DNA of 64,000 nucleotides from Seriola aureovittata (taxonomy: Eukaryota > Chordata > Actinopteri > Carangiformes > Carangidae). Positions 50,149-62,600 of this stretch are shown here, piece after piece (positions within the stretch are counted from its first letter, which is position 1; the number at the start of each line of letters is the position of its first letter). Made by a program: the position numbers and the translations under genes. The notes beneath the pieces were generated by a model. The model ran no database searches and was not told where the DNA came from. It worked only from the letters and a program-made list of their open reading frames with translations. The stretch spans positions 12,339,001 to 12,403,000 of the forward strand of contig NC_079381.1 in NCBI RefSeq assembly GCF_021018895.1, in the 5' to 3' direction.

Positions 50149-53100
50149 GTAAGGCAAAGAAGTAGATAGCAAGGTAACCCAATGAATCTGTCACGTTTTA
50201 GCTAACGGCTAGCTGTTAACGTTAGCAAATAATTAGCCTAGCACCCACAGCTGGGCCTCACATTATACACATCATTTTACGTCTACAGTTCTTTAACAAG
50301 TTTCAACGTTTATCGAAAAATGCTCATTCAATTTGTTGCTATATTATGAATCAAATTAGTTAAGCTAGAGGATGTTGCTAACCTCCGGGTGTTTAGCATA
50401 GATATTGTTTGATAGGCTGGCAACCAAGCCAACGTTAGAAAGCGCGTATACATCTGTTTCCCATAGCCCACAAACCATCAAAACTGAGACCAAAATTTGT
50501 GGAATATGAAAGAGACAACATCTTTATTTGGTAGCTATTAGTCAGTGCGTGCTAGGGGCTACAAAGATGATATCTGAGAAAGGGACATTTGAAAATGAAA
50601 ATGCAGTGTAAAGTGCTTAGTTAGAGAGGAAAAAGTAGCCTTATAATTTAGATTATTTTAGACACTTGAGCAGAGATAGTACAGGACCGAGTATGAACTT
50701 AACTATCACCCTTTTAGGGTTTGCAATAATTCTTCACAAGATAACTTCTGAAACCGAGAGGACAGTTAAAGGAAAATACTCCTAATCAGTTTCAACACAA
50801 GTCATTATTTACCTCAGTTAATCAACCCTAGATTTGAGGACGAATAAAACCCAGCAGAGCTCCTTGTGACAGTCCTCAGTGTTATTCAATACTGACATCT
50901 TTACTGTTATTTTCAAATGCGATTCAATAATCAGTACATGTCATGTCATTATAGCATGCCACGTCTTCTTTTGTGAGTTTTAGTAACAATAAGAAAACTT
51001 AGGACAGCATGTGATTTTTTTAAGGAGGCAGTTTTGTGGATGCAAGTGTATGAAACACTATGTTTCAGGTGAAACAGTTTGTTGATTGACTGAAAATGAA
51101 TCAATTACTTTGACCATTAAGTCATTTTTCAAGCAAATAACATCTTACATACACTCCTTTTTCTATCTTATGTGACAGTAAACTGAATGGCTTTTGTTTT
51201 GGACTGTTGGTCAAACATTTTGAGATGTCACACTGGGCTTTTAGGAATTGTAAATGTGAGATATTTAGATATTTCAATATATTCTGATACCCTATAGACC
51301 AAATGATAAACTGATTAATTATGAAAATAATCAGCAGATTAAATATAATTATTAGTCACCTTATTATAATGGGTTTTTTTTGCAATAAAGAATACACCAT
51401 TCTTTATACTCACTCATCCTGATTCAAAGTCATGGTGGGTATAAGCCTGTCCTAGCGTGCAATGGGCAGAAGTCATGGAAAACACCCTGGATACACTGAC
51501 AGTCTTTTAATTATACTTGACTGCAGACTGTAAACTAAAAATTGTGATGCTATGAACAGGTTTGAGACCTAATGCTGGTGTTGTTACTGTTAATTGTAGA
51601 TGGCCAGGACACAGAGGAACAAGGCCACAGCTCACCACTTGGGTCTGCTCAAAGCACGTCTTGCCAAACTGAGGAGGGAACTCATCACACCAAAAGGAGG
51701 CAGTGGTGGTGGAACAGGAGAAGGTAAGATCACGGTTTTTAAATGCTTAGTTCACTCATTACTCTTACCTAAGTGTAGCATAAACATGCCTATATGTGGT
51801 TTGATAAAAGTTTCTGATTTTTTTTTTTTGCATTTTAGGTTTCGATGTAGCAAAAACCGGTGATGCTCGTGTTGGCTTCGTTGGTTTTCCCTCAGTAGGA
51901 AAGTCTACACTGCTAAGTAATCTTGCAGGTGTGTACTCTGAGGTTGCCGCCTACGAGTTCACCACCCTAACGACGGTACCTGGAGTCATTCGCTACAAAG
52001 GTGCCAAAATTCAGGTACAAGAGTTTCTTATTTGTTCAGTGCACGTAAAAGTGTCTTTGGTTTAGTATTTTTATCATCACATTGATTATTTTCCGTTCTT
52101 TTCTTCTTCCTTTTAAGCTCCTGGATCTCCCAGGAATCATTGAGGGGGCCAAGGATGGCAAGGGGAGAGGCAGACAGGTCATCGCAGGTAAAGATGTGAT
52201 CAATGAGGTTTCTGCTGAGACTGATACAGGTTTTTCCTGGAAAATAGAATTATGAAACAAAGAATAATGACAGTGTAATTAATTCCCCCCCCTGCTCATA
52301 TTAATGCCAATCTGGAATGCGTCTCCAGTCATTGCATTTAATGAGATACTTCACTTTAGTTTTGTGCTGTTATGTGCTTCTCTTGGCATCTAAGCAGCAT
52401 GATGAAATTTAATAAAGAGTGAAATGGTTTAATCAGATGAAATAATGCCCATAGGGTTTTTGGTGACTATAGAGGCTGAAACACGAACAAACTTGCTTCC
52501 ACAAAACTTTGAGCTAATGTTTTAGCAAACAATTTACACTGTTACAGACAGACAGCAGCATTTGAACATTTTTTAGGGTCCACTAGTTGCAGGAAAATGT
52601 GAAACCTCACAAGATTTATGAAATGGATGCAGATTCATAACATATACACTACAGAAGTGATGTACTCCATAATCCACTCTATTGTTTTCTTGCTCCTTTC
52701 TGTTTTAGTGGCTCGAACTTGCAACCTAATCCTCATAGTGCTTGATGTGTTGAAGCCTCTTGTTCATAAGAAGCTAATAGAGCATGAGCTGGAGGGCTTT
52801 GGCATCCGACTTAATAAGCAACCACCCAACATCGGGTTCAAGAAGAAGGACAAAGGAGGAATCAACTTCACAGCTACAGTATGTCCCACACAGCACAACA
52901 GCAATTTAAATGAAGAGATGCAAACTTCTCACAACATCTTAAAATGTCACTGAAATTAATAATGTAATGCTGATAGGAGTTCTTAGTGGATTTTAGTGGT
53001 GAGATGTGTGACCGTGTTATAAAATGCTGGTTATCTACTTGTCATTCAACCAACTAATGAGCTGGAAAAGTGAGATTATCAGAATGTGTGATACTGCTGT

Positions 53101-56100
53101 CAATTTGACATGCAGGATTTCAGTTGTCAGCAGTATCTAATTGACTGGCAGTTCATTTTGATGATGGATATTTTTCTGGCATCCCATTAATTTAAACAAA
53201 CACCTTTGATCAGTAGTGGATACAAAAAACTTATTTAAAGGTTTGAAATTATCTGCAGAATTAAATGTGGAAAACACATTTAGCCTAACATATGGTTAGT
53301 TCTCATCACCCTTGTAACGAACACTGAAACAGCAATGCTGCCCTCAGGTGGACATGCAGGAGATTACACTTCATTTCTGCACATGTCTGTCCATGATGGT
53401 GTATTAGAAGCATGATGTTACTAGTGCAATGTGAAAAATATCCAGTGCCGGATGTGCTTAATATATATAAAATATTTCTGTTTTCACCCTCTCGCTCTCT
53501 AATGTTGATTAACATCGTGCCTGTCCTCCACTTTATCTCTCTCTCTTTAGTGTGCACAAACTGAGCTGGATGCTGAAACGGTGAAGAGTATCCTGGCAGA
53601 GTACAAGATCCACAACGCCGACATCACTCTGCGCAGCGACTCCACCGCTGATGACCTCATTGATGTGGTGGAGGGAAATCGGTAAGCTGCTGAAGTGCCA
53701 GAATGGGCCTCCTTAGTCATCCTCAGTGGGTGTGGCCTGTTGGAGTCTAAAATCCTATTTCAGTTCCCACTATACCAATGCAGATAAATTTGAAAATGCA
53801 TTTTATGTGCCACACGGAGTTCCAACCACATGTGTTTTTTCAGACCATTTTTTTCAGATATGTGTGTAATCTCTAGTTAAGCTGTGTCATCTCTTACCAA
53901 GTAACCTATAGTATTACCATTCCTCAGCGTAATTGAATAAAATAACTCAAATGCATTCAAATGTAGGATATGTGGGTTGAGGGTTTATTGTGGGTTCAAC
54001 CCTGCGTTGTGCTGTATGTTGGACAAGGATCACACTTCCTGGGACTGTCTTTCAACATTTTATTGCAAGACACCAGAGATGGCAACACTATAACCTCCTG
54101 GCAATTGCAGAGAAAAAAAGCATTAAGGTCTCTCATAAGTGCTGTCTTCCTTCCCAGGGAACAGATTGTAACGAAAAGATTCTATTATTTAGAAGCAAAG
54201 CAATCATTCAGCCTGTACGCACATGCTTCGACAAACTTAATTTACAATTAACAGATGATTAAAATGTAAAAATATCAATACATTCCTTTTACACTTGTTT
54301 AAAGTAACTGAACATATATAGCAGATACAGAGCAAAAATAAAGTAAACAGAGCAAAGAACGTGAACTTTTCAAGCAGAAAAGTCAAGAACAAAAAGAGGA
54401 AGAAAAACCAGCGTAAGTACAACTCAGTGTTTGGTTTGTGAAATAAAACACCCACCAAACTTCCTGTTAAGACACAAAACATTCAGTTTTATATTAATTG
54501 TATCAATACTAATACAGCATATTTGTTCACATAAAACTGTATTAACATAATTTTGGAGAGCATTCACAGCACTACATATGAATCAGTTATAGCCTTTCTA
54601 TATCATATCCTAAATAGTTGAATTTAAATGTTTGGTTTAACCCTGTCTGCCATGATTGTTTAATATGTTAGGAAAAATTACATTTGGTATATAGTTGCAT
54701 CTGACAACTTGAACCAAAATCATCTTACCTGAAGTATAACAGAGGCAACCAATAAAAGCAGTAAAAGGGTGAAAATCAGATGGAAATTGTTGTTAATTTT
54801 TTTTTTTCCAAGTCAGTTTTAACATTTAACAGAAAAAAAAAAAAAAAAACAAGAAAACAAATGTATGAATTCATTTCAGACTGACAGCTGCTGATTGTGT
54901 CATTTCATGGACAGCAGCCACTTACAGTCTTTTGTCACAACAGGGTCTACATCCCATGCATATATGTGCTCAACAAAATCGATCAGATCTCCATCGAGGA
55001 GCTTGACATCATCTACAAGGTGCCCCACACGGTTCCCATCTCAGCCCACCACCGCTGGAACTTCGATGACCTGCTGGAGAGGATGTGGGACTACCTACAG
55101 CTTGTGCGCATGTAAGATTTGTTTATCCATTCAATACAAGGGGAGGTGAAGAACAGTTGGGGGTTGAAATGCTGCAGAACAGGGTGACTCTGTAAAAATT
55201 TCCATTTTTGTTTGTTCGGACTAAAAAAAAAATTTGATTGAGATGATTCTTCCATTTGCAGCTACACCAAACCCAAAGGCCAGCTTCCTGATTACACATC
55301 TCCTGTTGTACTCCCTGACGGACGAACTGCAGTCGAGGATTTCTGCTTAAAGATTCACAAAAACCTCATCAAAGAATTCAAGTAGTGAGTACTGTAGACT
55401 TGGCTTCATTTTTTTAAGTCTTAAAGGGAACTTTGCCTCTGAGCAGCAGCACAGAGTGTATCATTTGCACAATCCTGAACACTACCCTCATTATGTCTCT
55501 AACATCCGAACAGTTGACCATAGGTTTGTCCCAGTATATTCAGTACATCAGAACTGTACATTTCGTTAGAAATGAAACGCCTATGCATACACATAGTTTG
55601 AGAAATTAATCCATTGTTTGAAAAAAAAAAAAAAAATGCGGATTAGTAAAATCCATGGTTACATGCCAAGTGTTCATCAAATGGTTTAAAACAACACAGT
55701 CACTTTAATCACAGCCATTGCCCTCTTTATGGCGAGATGCGCCAGATAAGCATTAATTGGAGGGTTTGGATTAGGATCTGAGATGATGTGTTGCACCACC
55801 ATCTACAAATGGGAGAGCCAAGATCGTCAATCAGTCAATATGTTAGTGCTGCTAGGCATTACCCTTCCTCCAGGGAATGAATGGGTCAGACAGTGACACA
55901 TGCGATTAGAGCCTTTGTAACTAAAGGATTAACTGTCATTGTAGCCTGTAGGTTACTTTATGGTGCAGAACCATTGTAGCAAAGAAAGAATAAATTGATC
56001 TTCATTATCTATTTTCTGGTGTAATTAAGATGCATGATGAGCTGCGTCATCTCTTTGTTTTTGTTCTTTAAGATGGTGTAAAAATGAAACATGCATCCTG

Positions 56101-56267
56101 TTTATTGCCTTGAAGAGATTGATCATGCACGATACTTTTGGTCATTTTTAAACTCTCTCTCTTTCAGTGCTCTCGTGTGGGGATCATCTGTGAAACACAA
56201 CCCTCAAAAGGTGGGCAAGGACCATGTGATGGAGGATGAAGACGTTATCCAGCTGGTGAAAAAGTAA
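50110..56267 (+). CDS. drg1: developmentally regulated GTP-binding protein 1, complete
   Basis: OBG/DRG-family GTPase; associates with ribosomes and the stabilising partner ZC3H15 (DFRP1) in the cytoplasm. Nine exons: 50110-50148, 51600-51723, 51839-52014, 52118-52187, 52709-52878, 53551-53681, 54944-55111, 55262-55384, 56168-56267. They give 366 codons and TAA; human DRG1 is 367 aa. N-terminal helix-turn-helix with [21 protein letters not shown]21 corresponds to the human K22 that JMJD7 hydroxylates. G1 is GFPSVGKST (70-78), G3 DLPG (116-119), G4 NKID (247-250), G5 SAH (270-272). The TGS domain spans about 290-365 and ends QLVKK. Kozak GTCACCATGA is good. The promoter is CpG-rich and has no obvious TATA box. 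The N-terminal [13 protein letters not shown] is one residue shorter than human. Confidence 0.98.
50149..51599 (+). other. drg1 intron 1
   Basis: The last third (about 51065-51362) is a reversed, eroded copy of the MITE-like family of 34531-34784 (ATGAAAATAATCAGCAGATT, TTTTGGACTGTTGGTCAAAC). The rest shows nothing recognisable. Confidence 0.5.
51600..51723 (+). CDS. drg1: drg1 exon 2 (N-terminal helices)
   Basis: Begins [20 protein letters not shown] and ends in a Gly-rich linker (GGSGGGTGE). Confidence 0.97.
51839..52014 (+). CDS. drg1: drg1 exon 3 (G1, G2)
   Basis: Contains [20 protein letters not shown] and [20 protein letters not shown], i.e. the P-loop and the switch I threonines. Confidence 0.98.
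52118..52187 (+). CDS. drg1: drg1 exon 4 (G3)
   Basis: [20 protein letters not shown] then VIA; DLPG is the G3 motif. Confidence 0.98.
52709..52878 (+). CDS. drg1: drg1 exon 5
   Basis: Begins [20 protein letters not shown] and ends [12 protein letters not shown]. Confidence 0.97.
53551..53681 (+). CDS. drg1: drg1 exon 6
   Basis: [20 protein letters not shown] then [20 protein letters not shown]. Confidence 0.97.
53682..54943 (+). other. drg1 intron 6
   Basis: 1.26 kb, AT-rich; poly-A at about 54833-54849. Two overlapping open frames near 53970-54262 are treated as chance. Confidence 0.5.
54944..55111 (+). CDS. drg1: drg1 exon 7 (G4, G5)
   Basis: [20 protein letters not shown] then [20 protein letters not shown]; holds NKID and SAH. 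Confidence 0.98.
55262..55384 (+). CDS. drg1: drg1 exon 8 (TGS)
   Basis: [20 protein letters not shown] then [20 protein letters not shown]. Confidence 0.98.
55385..56167 (+). other. drg1 intron 8
   Basis: 0.8 kb with a poly-A tract at about 55621-55636; nothing else recognised. Confidence 0.5.
56168..56267 (+). CDS. drg1: drg1 exon 9 (stop)
   Basis: [20 protein letters not shown] then [13 protein letters not shown] and TAA. Confidence 0.98.
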
Positions 56268-56511
56268 AAGGAGTCTGAATTCACTGCATGACCTGCGTAT
56301 CACAAGGTGTTCTGTACAGTTGCTCAGTAAATCGACAAACATATCCATCGCAGCATCTGTGTAATTTGGTTCCCAGTTTTTTTGCTCTAACTTAAAAACG
56401 GTGAAATGAATTTAAGTGTCACATTTAAAAGAACCTACAGTACTTAGCACCATGAATAGTTCATATTGAATATTGGTTAAGGCATTGCATTAAAATCTAA
56501 AAAATCTGCAC

Positions 56512-56517
56512 AATAAA
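56512..56517 (+). terminator. drg1 polyadenylation signal
   Basis: AATAAA 245 bases after the stop, followed within about 40 bases by a T/GT-rich stretch (TTTTCTTTTATTGTTGTCGG). Confidence 0.7.
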
Positions 56518-56601
56518 AAGATAAAGCAGTCTTGCTTCATTCTTACCTTTTCTTTTATTGTTGTCGGTTTTTTTTGTTTTTTTTTTCCAGCTTTTAATAG
56601 A

Positions 56602-56607
56602 TTTATT
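56602..56607 (-). terminator. candidate polyadenylation signal of a minus-strand gene lying to the right
   Basis: Minus-strand AATAAA in GGATCAAATAAATCTATT, 85 bases from the drg1 signal on the other strand. It is one of several such hexamers in this AT-rich flank, so its use is inferred from position. Confidence 0.35.
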
Positions 56608-59600
56608 TGATCCGTCCATATGAAAGTTAGCATGTATTCAATAGCAAGTATATCCAGGCACACTTCTATATTTAAATCAATATGATTTCATGTGCTACAT
56701 GCAATCTGCCACTAAAGCGACATAGAAATGTTTCATCATTGAATCTCCTCACAGTTACATGGTCTCCCTCAGAAACACAGCAGTACTAAGCAACAGCGTT
56801 ACCACGACCACTTCAGTCTGGGTCCGGGAAAAAAAGTCTCATTTGAAAGCCCTGTCCAGCTAAGTGATTTATGTGACATTGATGATGAAGGCAGTTATTC
56901 AGGCTGCCGGCCCACCCCCTCTCTCTGGTAAGGACGGCCACTCAGGTTAATCAGTTCATTCACTCAGACGCAGTCTGGGGACATCATACGCCAGCTGTTC
57001 GCAACTAACATGACTCCACAGAGCGAAATACAGAGCATTTCATCAGACCCGGGAGCACTTCTGGAGGCTAGCATTATCTAATGTCAATATGTTGCAACCT
57101 GTATGAAGTGTAGTAGCCATTTTGTGTCTGAGCAGCCAGTGATTGCAGTGGATGGCGCCAGTGCATACTGGAGTAAATATAGACAGTAGTATGATATTGG
57201 CAGACTGGAAATTTGAAGAATAAAGACTACACTCCATCGAAGTGGACAACAAAGCCACATACAATTGAGCTGAGCTTTTCCAAACGTTTATGTGGTTGTC
57301 TCACAGCGTATTTAACATGCTGCAAAGATATGGCAGTAGCTTTGTTAGGTTAAATAAAGTCACCCATACATTTTATCTAAAATTAGACATGAAATGTATC
57401 AAACTGGCAAAGGTAGGCATTTTAACACACATCTTTGAAGCAATACAAAATGTTCAGTATATATAACTGCAACTTTAACAGTCTGATTTGTCTGCATTTA
57501 CTAAAAGAATATAAAATCATACAATATATAATGGCAAAGGAAAAATTATCATGATTCCTGATCCCCACTGAATTAGATCCACTAAATGCATTAAATGTGT
57601 GGTCAGGGAAAAGAACTGCTTTGCATGACCGAAAAATCTTTTTCCGCCCATATATAAGAAGTCATTTAAATGTTAAAAGTGCTATCAATATTGTCCATTA
57701 ATTACTGGTTACACTGCATCTGATTCAGAACAACACTGGGTGATGAGCAAGGATTTACATGTGCAACAGGATTCCAGTTAATGGATATATGAAAAGCTAA
57801 CATGCAAGAGAGACAACATGTTCACAGCACTTACAATATCGATACAATGGTTCAATAAGGGTGTTATGTGTTTAATGTTACACACCACAGATCTTACTGA
57901 GAGAATAGCTACTTTTTTAGGAGAAGCTGCAGTGGTTGAAGGTAATGCCTGCCTGTCCAGCAGCAGCAGGATCAACCCTCCTCAGACACCGCCTCTTCCC
58001 CACCCCCTTTTACCCTGTAAATTATAGCAGCACTTTAGCTAATGAAAGAGTTGAAGACCGGGCACTAATAAAAGCCATTAAGTGAATAAAGCACTTCCCC
58101 CTCTAACAAAATTAAAGAATCTACCCATTTGGAGAGGGAGGACTCTGTATTAATATTTATGAAATGCGGAACCAGTGGCCCCCCCCCAAACTCCCCGACC
58201 TACGTCCAATCCCAGCCTGACCAAGTCCTCCTTGCCAGTGCACCTATCCCAAGAGAACATCACCAACCCCTCCTAGCTTGAAGGAGGGGCAGGAGATGGG
58301 GACTTGAAGGGTGCTGAAGACGCAGTCAGGACAGTCAGTCTCAAGTAGAGCAAGCTGAAAGACCCCCAAGACACAGCTCAGAGCACCCTACCGCCTTCAT
58401 CACCCTTCAACCGGCTGCAACTAGCATCGACTTTGGGGCCAGCGGATGGAAAGGTGGGTTTCTTGGAAAGACCAGATGTGACTTTCCAAAGACAGCAGTT
58501 GGCGGTTATCAGTAAAATACAAAGTAAGTTCTGGCTTAGTCTTATGTTTGTAGTGTTCCATTGATGATTTTATTTGGTTGGTCACTGTGATCTTTAGACT
58601 GAAGACCATTTTTTGTAATTTTGGGCTTTGAATCTGATATTTTTATTGATAGATAATTGAAAACATTTTGAAATTCTTCAGTCAAACTTAGAATCAGGTT
58701 CTGAGATTTATACGTGAGTTTGAAACTTCTGAAATATCCTGATTGTGGTTGTCCATGCAATTTTTGAAGAAAGAAAAAAACACCAAAAACAAGGTAAGAG
58801 AGCATCATAATGTATCACAATCATCCATACATAAAAACCATCACACCATCCCATCAACCACACAGCATCACTTTGAAACATCCTCATTGTTCTGAAAAAC
58901 AGGTCTGTTTCACCGCCACCGCCCACCATTTTCACCCCAAAGTACTCCCATTTTCATGCCAGTTGGTCACTACAAATGCAGGGTTTTCTCTATGGCGCAT
59001 TAATATGCATTATGGTGTAATTTCATCACACAAAGTGGTTCAGTTGCCTGAGCTCTAAGTTGATTATTGCACCATGCCTTCTCATTTTAGTAAGACCTCC
59101 CTGGGGAGTTGAAAAACACAAGAGAGGGTAACAAGATTGTCAAACCTTTTGGAGAAACAGCTCTCTCAGCTTGATGGTATCATGACTCTTGACATTGCAC
59201 TCAGTGACCGTTAACACAGTTAGGACTAAAATGTCAGGAGTGGTTGTGTCTTTACTCAGAGTAGACGGTAACTCAGAGTAGACGGTAACTCAGGGTAGAC
59301 GGTAAATGTCCTCAGATGGACAACAGCGATACAGCTCTAACTACCATTCTTGAGTTCATTGTGTCACCAAGACTCTTTTTTTTAGTCAGTTATGAGTAAA
59401 ATTTCAGTGAGTGGACTCTGTGAGATGCTGCCGTTCTTAACAAGATCACTGTCGAATCAACCAAACTCTATTTCCATTGATCAGTTGAAGAACACCCAAT
59501 AGACTATTTGATAAAGCCACCATTCCTTGGGCCTGCTGTAAATCTTTTCTTGAATGTTGAAAATTTCAATGTTTGTATCAAAGAATAGAAATTTTAGATT

Positions 59601-62600
59601 TTTTTTTTTTTTGGTCTTCGTCTTTCGTGTCTGGTAGAGTTGATTGCGAAGACCAGGAGGGAGGGGTTTGACGCAGTTAGTGCGCAGGAAGGGTGTAGCC
59701 CTTTTTTTCCGCAGTGAGTGTGACCTATGACTAATCGTTTCTTCTTATTCTGCAGATTTTCTTAACTGCAACTGTGTTACAATTTTTTTCCAATCACTGC
59801 GTAAACCAGTGGTGCCATTTTTTTTTGACAATCAGTCCATGAGTCTGGATCCCCTCCCTCACACCTTTGGACTTTTTCGTCTCTTGGACTGCAGATACCA
59901 CCAAACCGTGGAACTTCTCCTTCAACTGCAAGAACCCAGAAAATACTTTGACTATGATGTATTTCTTTCAGGGGTTTTGATATTCAACCACATTTGCCGA
60001 GAATAAGTTAGCTACGTTTGACGAAAGCAAAAAGGTATATTGTGTTTTACTGGTTTTCTATTTTTTCTTTACATATTCAACAAAGCTTTCAAGTCTCTTG
60101 GTTGCCTGACATGGAGCTGCATCCTGTGTTGAGTTTTTTGACTTTGCCCAGGACCCCATTGTGCTTGATCTAACCATGCAGTGCATCTTCTGTCCATGGT
60201 TGTGCCAAGCACCTTGGAGGCTTCGGAGCACTATCTGCCTTCTTTTGTGAACTTCTAAGCAATTTAAAAAACTCGCATTTTCAAGTTGCTGATGTACTTG
60301 TGCATTTTTGTATTTAAAAATATGAAAGAAACAAAGACAATGCAATAAAACTTTGGAGAAAATTCAGACGGTAGAGCACGAAGGCAACAACTCCAGAGCA
60401 AAAATAGAAAAAGGACCAATAACTACAAGGTACTTTTAATCTTTACATGATAAACAGTTTTATCATTTCCATGTTCCAGTTTTCTTTTTTGTTTTCATTC
60501 ATGTTGTCTCATCTCATGATGCACTAAGATGTAGAACGGTGACCAATAAATATCATCTAAACATCCTGTGTGTATTACTTCCAACAAGGTTTTTTTTCCA
60601 TATCTTGAATGAATTGAATAAAAAAAGTGAGTGAGTGTGGGTCTCACAGGGTTTATAACATTCATAAGGATAAAGCTGTCATTTTCTACAAGCTGGTTGG
60701 TTTCAATATGGCAGATTTGTGGAAACGATCAATTGCAGTAAGTGCTCAGTGGCTTTTAACGATGGCTAATAATGTCAGCCAGTAGAGGTCATATATTAAA
60801 ACAATGTGCACTCTTATAAGACTGCGGACACATCGCAGATCTGTAAATCAAAGAATGAGACATTGCGCAATGGCTGAGACATACAAGGTGGTGGAGGTGC
60901 TTTAGGCAGTGAGTTCTTGAAATGATGATACAATGATATTATTCTTTGTTTCCATATAGTGCTTTGCTAAATATTTGACTTTCAGTCAGTTTGACTTTGC
61001 AGTGTGTGAAGTCAAATCACAAATAATGCATTTCACCAATAAAATTTGAATCATTAAACCAGATTCCTCATTTCTTGACTCTTACTTTTAATGAATTCAG
61101 TCTTTACTTTACATGATAATATAAACTATAAAATAATATAAGAATCTTTGGTTTGACTTTTTGTCATAAAGACGGTGAACCGCCTAACCCTAACCCTTCA
61201 TTTGTTATGTTGTACTGAGTTAATATGCCATCCTGGAGGAATATTTATTCATGCGTTTGTCATTTCCAAAATACATCCTCCTTTGTTTGGGAAATGCAAC
61301 TTTGCCAGCAGTTTGTGCCCCTCTGACTGTGGATGAGGTGGGGTGCTACTCCTCAACCCTAGCTGCCATCTTAATGCAGTGATCATTATCATATTTAATA
61401 TTTTAAACACAATTTATGGAATGCATTTAATAAATTGAAAAAAACCCACACAGGTGTTTCTAATACTATGAATGCTCTGCTCTCTTCAATTATCTCAGGA
61501 AGCCATGACACTGTGACCTTGACTCTTCAGGACTCTGAAACTGAAGCAGCTGAATGGAATTCAGCCTTCATTAATTTTATTATTTGCACCTGTGATTTTC
61601 TGTTATTTTGTTATGGTCTCACGTCAAAATGCTTTCCATGATAATGTCTATTGAAGATTCTTCTGAGAGATTGAGAGACTTTTTAATGAGAAATCAAAGC
61701 AACCAGAATTACTTGTCATATTGTCAAAACAAAACCTTTAAGCCAGGTTTAATCAACACAGAACAACACTGTATAGCCAACTCATTGGATATATAGATCA
61801 GAATGGACATTTGCTTATTTGAAAATTAAAGAATAATAATAATGATGTTATTCCAATGTAAATACATCTTAAGCAAGAATGCTGGATTCTACCAATTTAG
61901 TCTGACATCCCAAATCCATAGTACATATTGATAAGCAGGCTTTTAGTATAAACTGTGTTCACAATAGGAAAGTATACTCAAAGACAGAATGCAAAAATTT
62001 TCCAAAAAATCTTGGAAAACAAAAAATATATATTAAATCTTAGGAAAATTAGTTTAATTGGCAGCAGCTTTCCAAAATTGCAGTTTGAATGATAACCAAT
62101 GTCATGCATTTTCTTCCACTTAGTATAAATTGGTACTCTTGTACACTGCTAAAATAGTAAGAAATAAGTACACGCTGTATAAAATTAGTATATATTATTG
62201 TTATGGGACACAGCACCTGTTTTATGTCAACAGTTTTTCTTGTTTCAAGCTGATCAGTTGATCAGACATTGCTCCCAGTAAATTGTGCAGCCCGTCACCG
62301 ACCTCATACCCAGACAGGGAATATAAAGTTTACAGATTATCAGGGTCAAAACCAAGAGTACTCTGCAATCATCAGCTGACCACAGAATGACACGCATAAA
62401 GATCTTTTTATTTCATCTGATTAGTCGCTCTTCCATCTCAAGAACTCTTGAAATCACAGGGTTACAAGTGCTTCAGATCATAGAATTATCCAAACTGTTC
62501 CTAACGTAATTCATATGCGGTAACAAATGTTATGCTGCCTGCAGGAAGGAAAAGCAAAAACAGTAAGTGACAACTCTTTTAGACTACTGCAGGTGGCACG

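Noticed and set aside
53990..54262. Open frame with a C-x2-C...H-x4-H pattern suggesting a zinc finger
   Set aside because: Single occurrence, unconserved spacing, intronic to drg1, and an overlapping second frame is equally open; most likely chance.
60058..60345. 95-codon minus-strand open frame
   Set aside because: No recognisable motif and no splice or start context; the frame ends in a low-complexity Lys run.
61180..61198. CCTAACCCTAACCC telomere-like words
   Set aside because: Only two units; too short to call an interstitial telomere.
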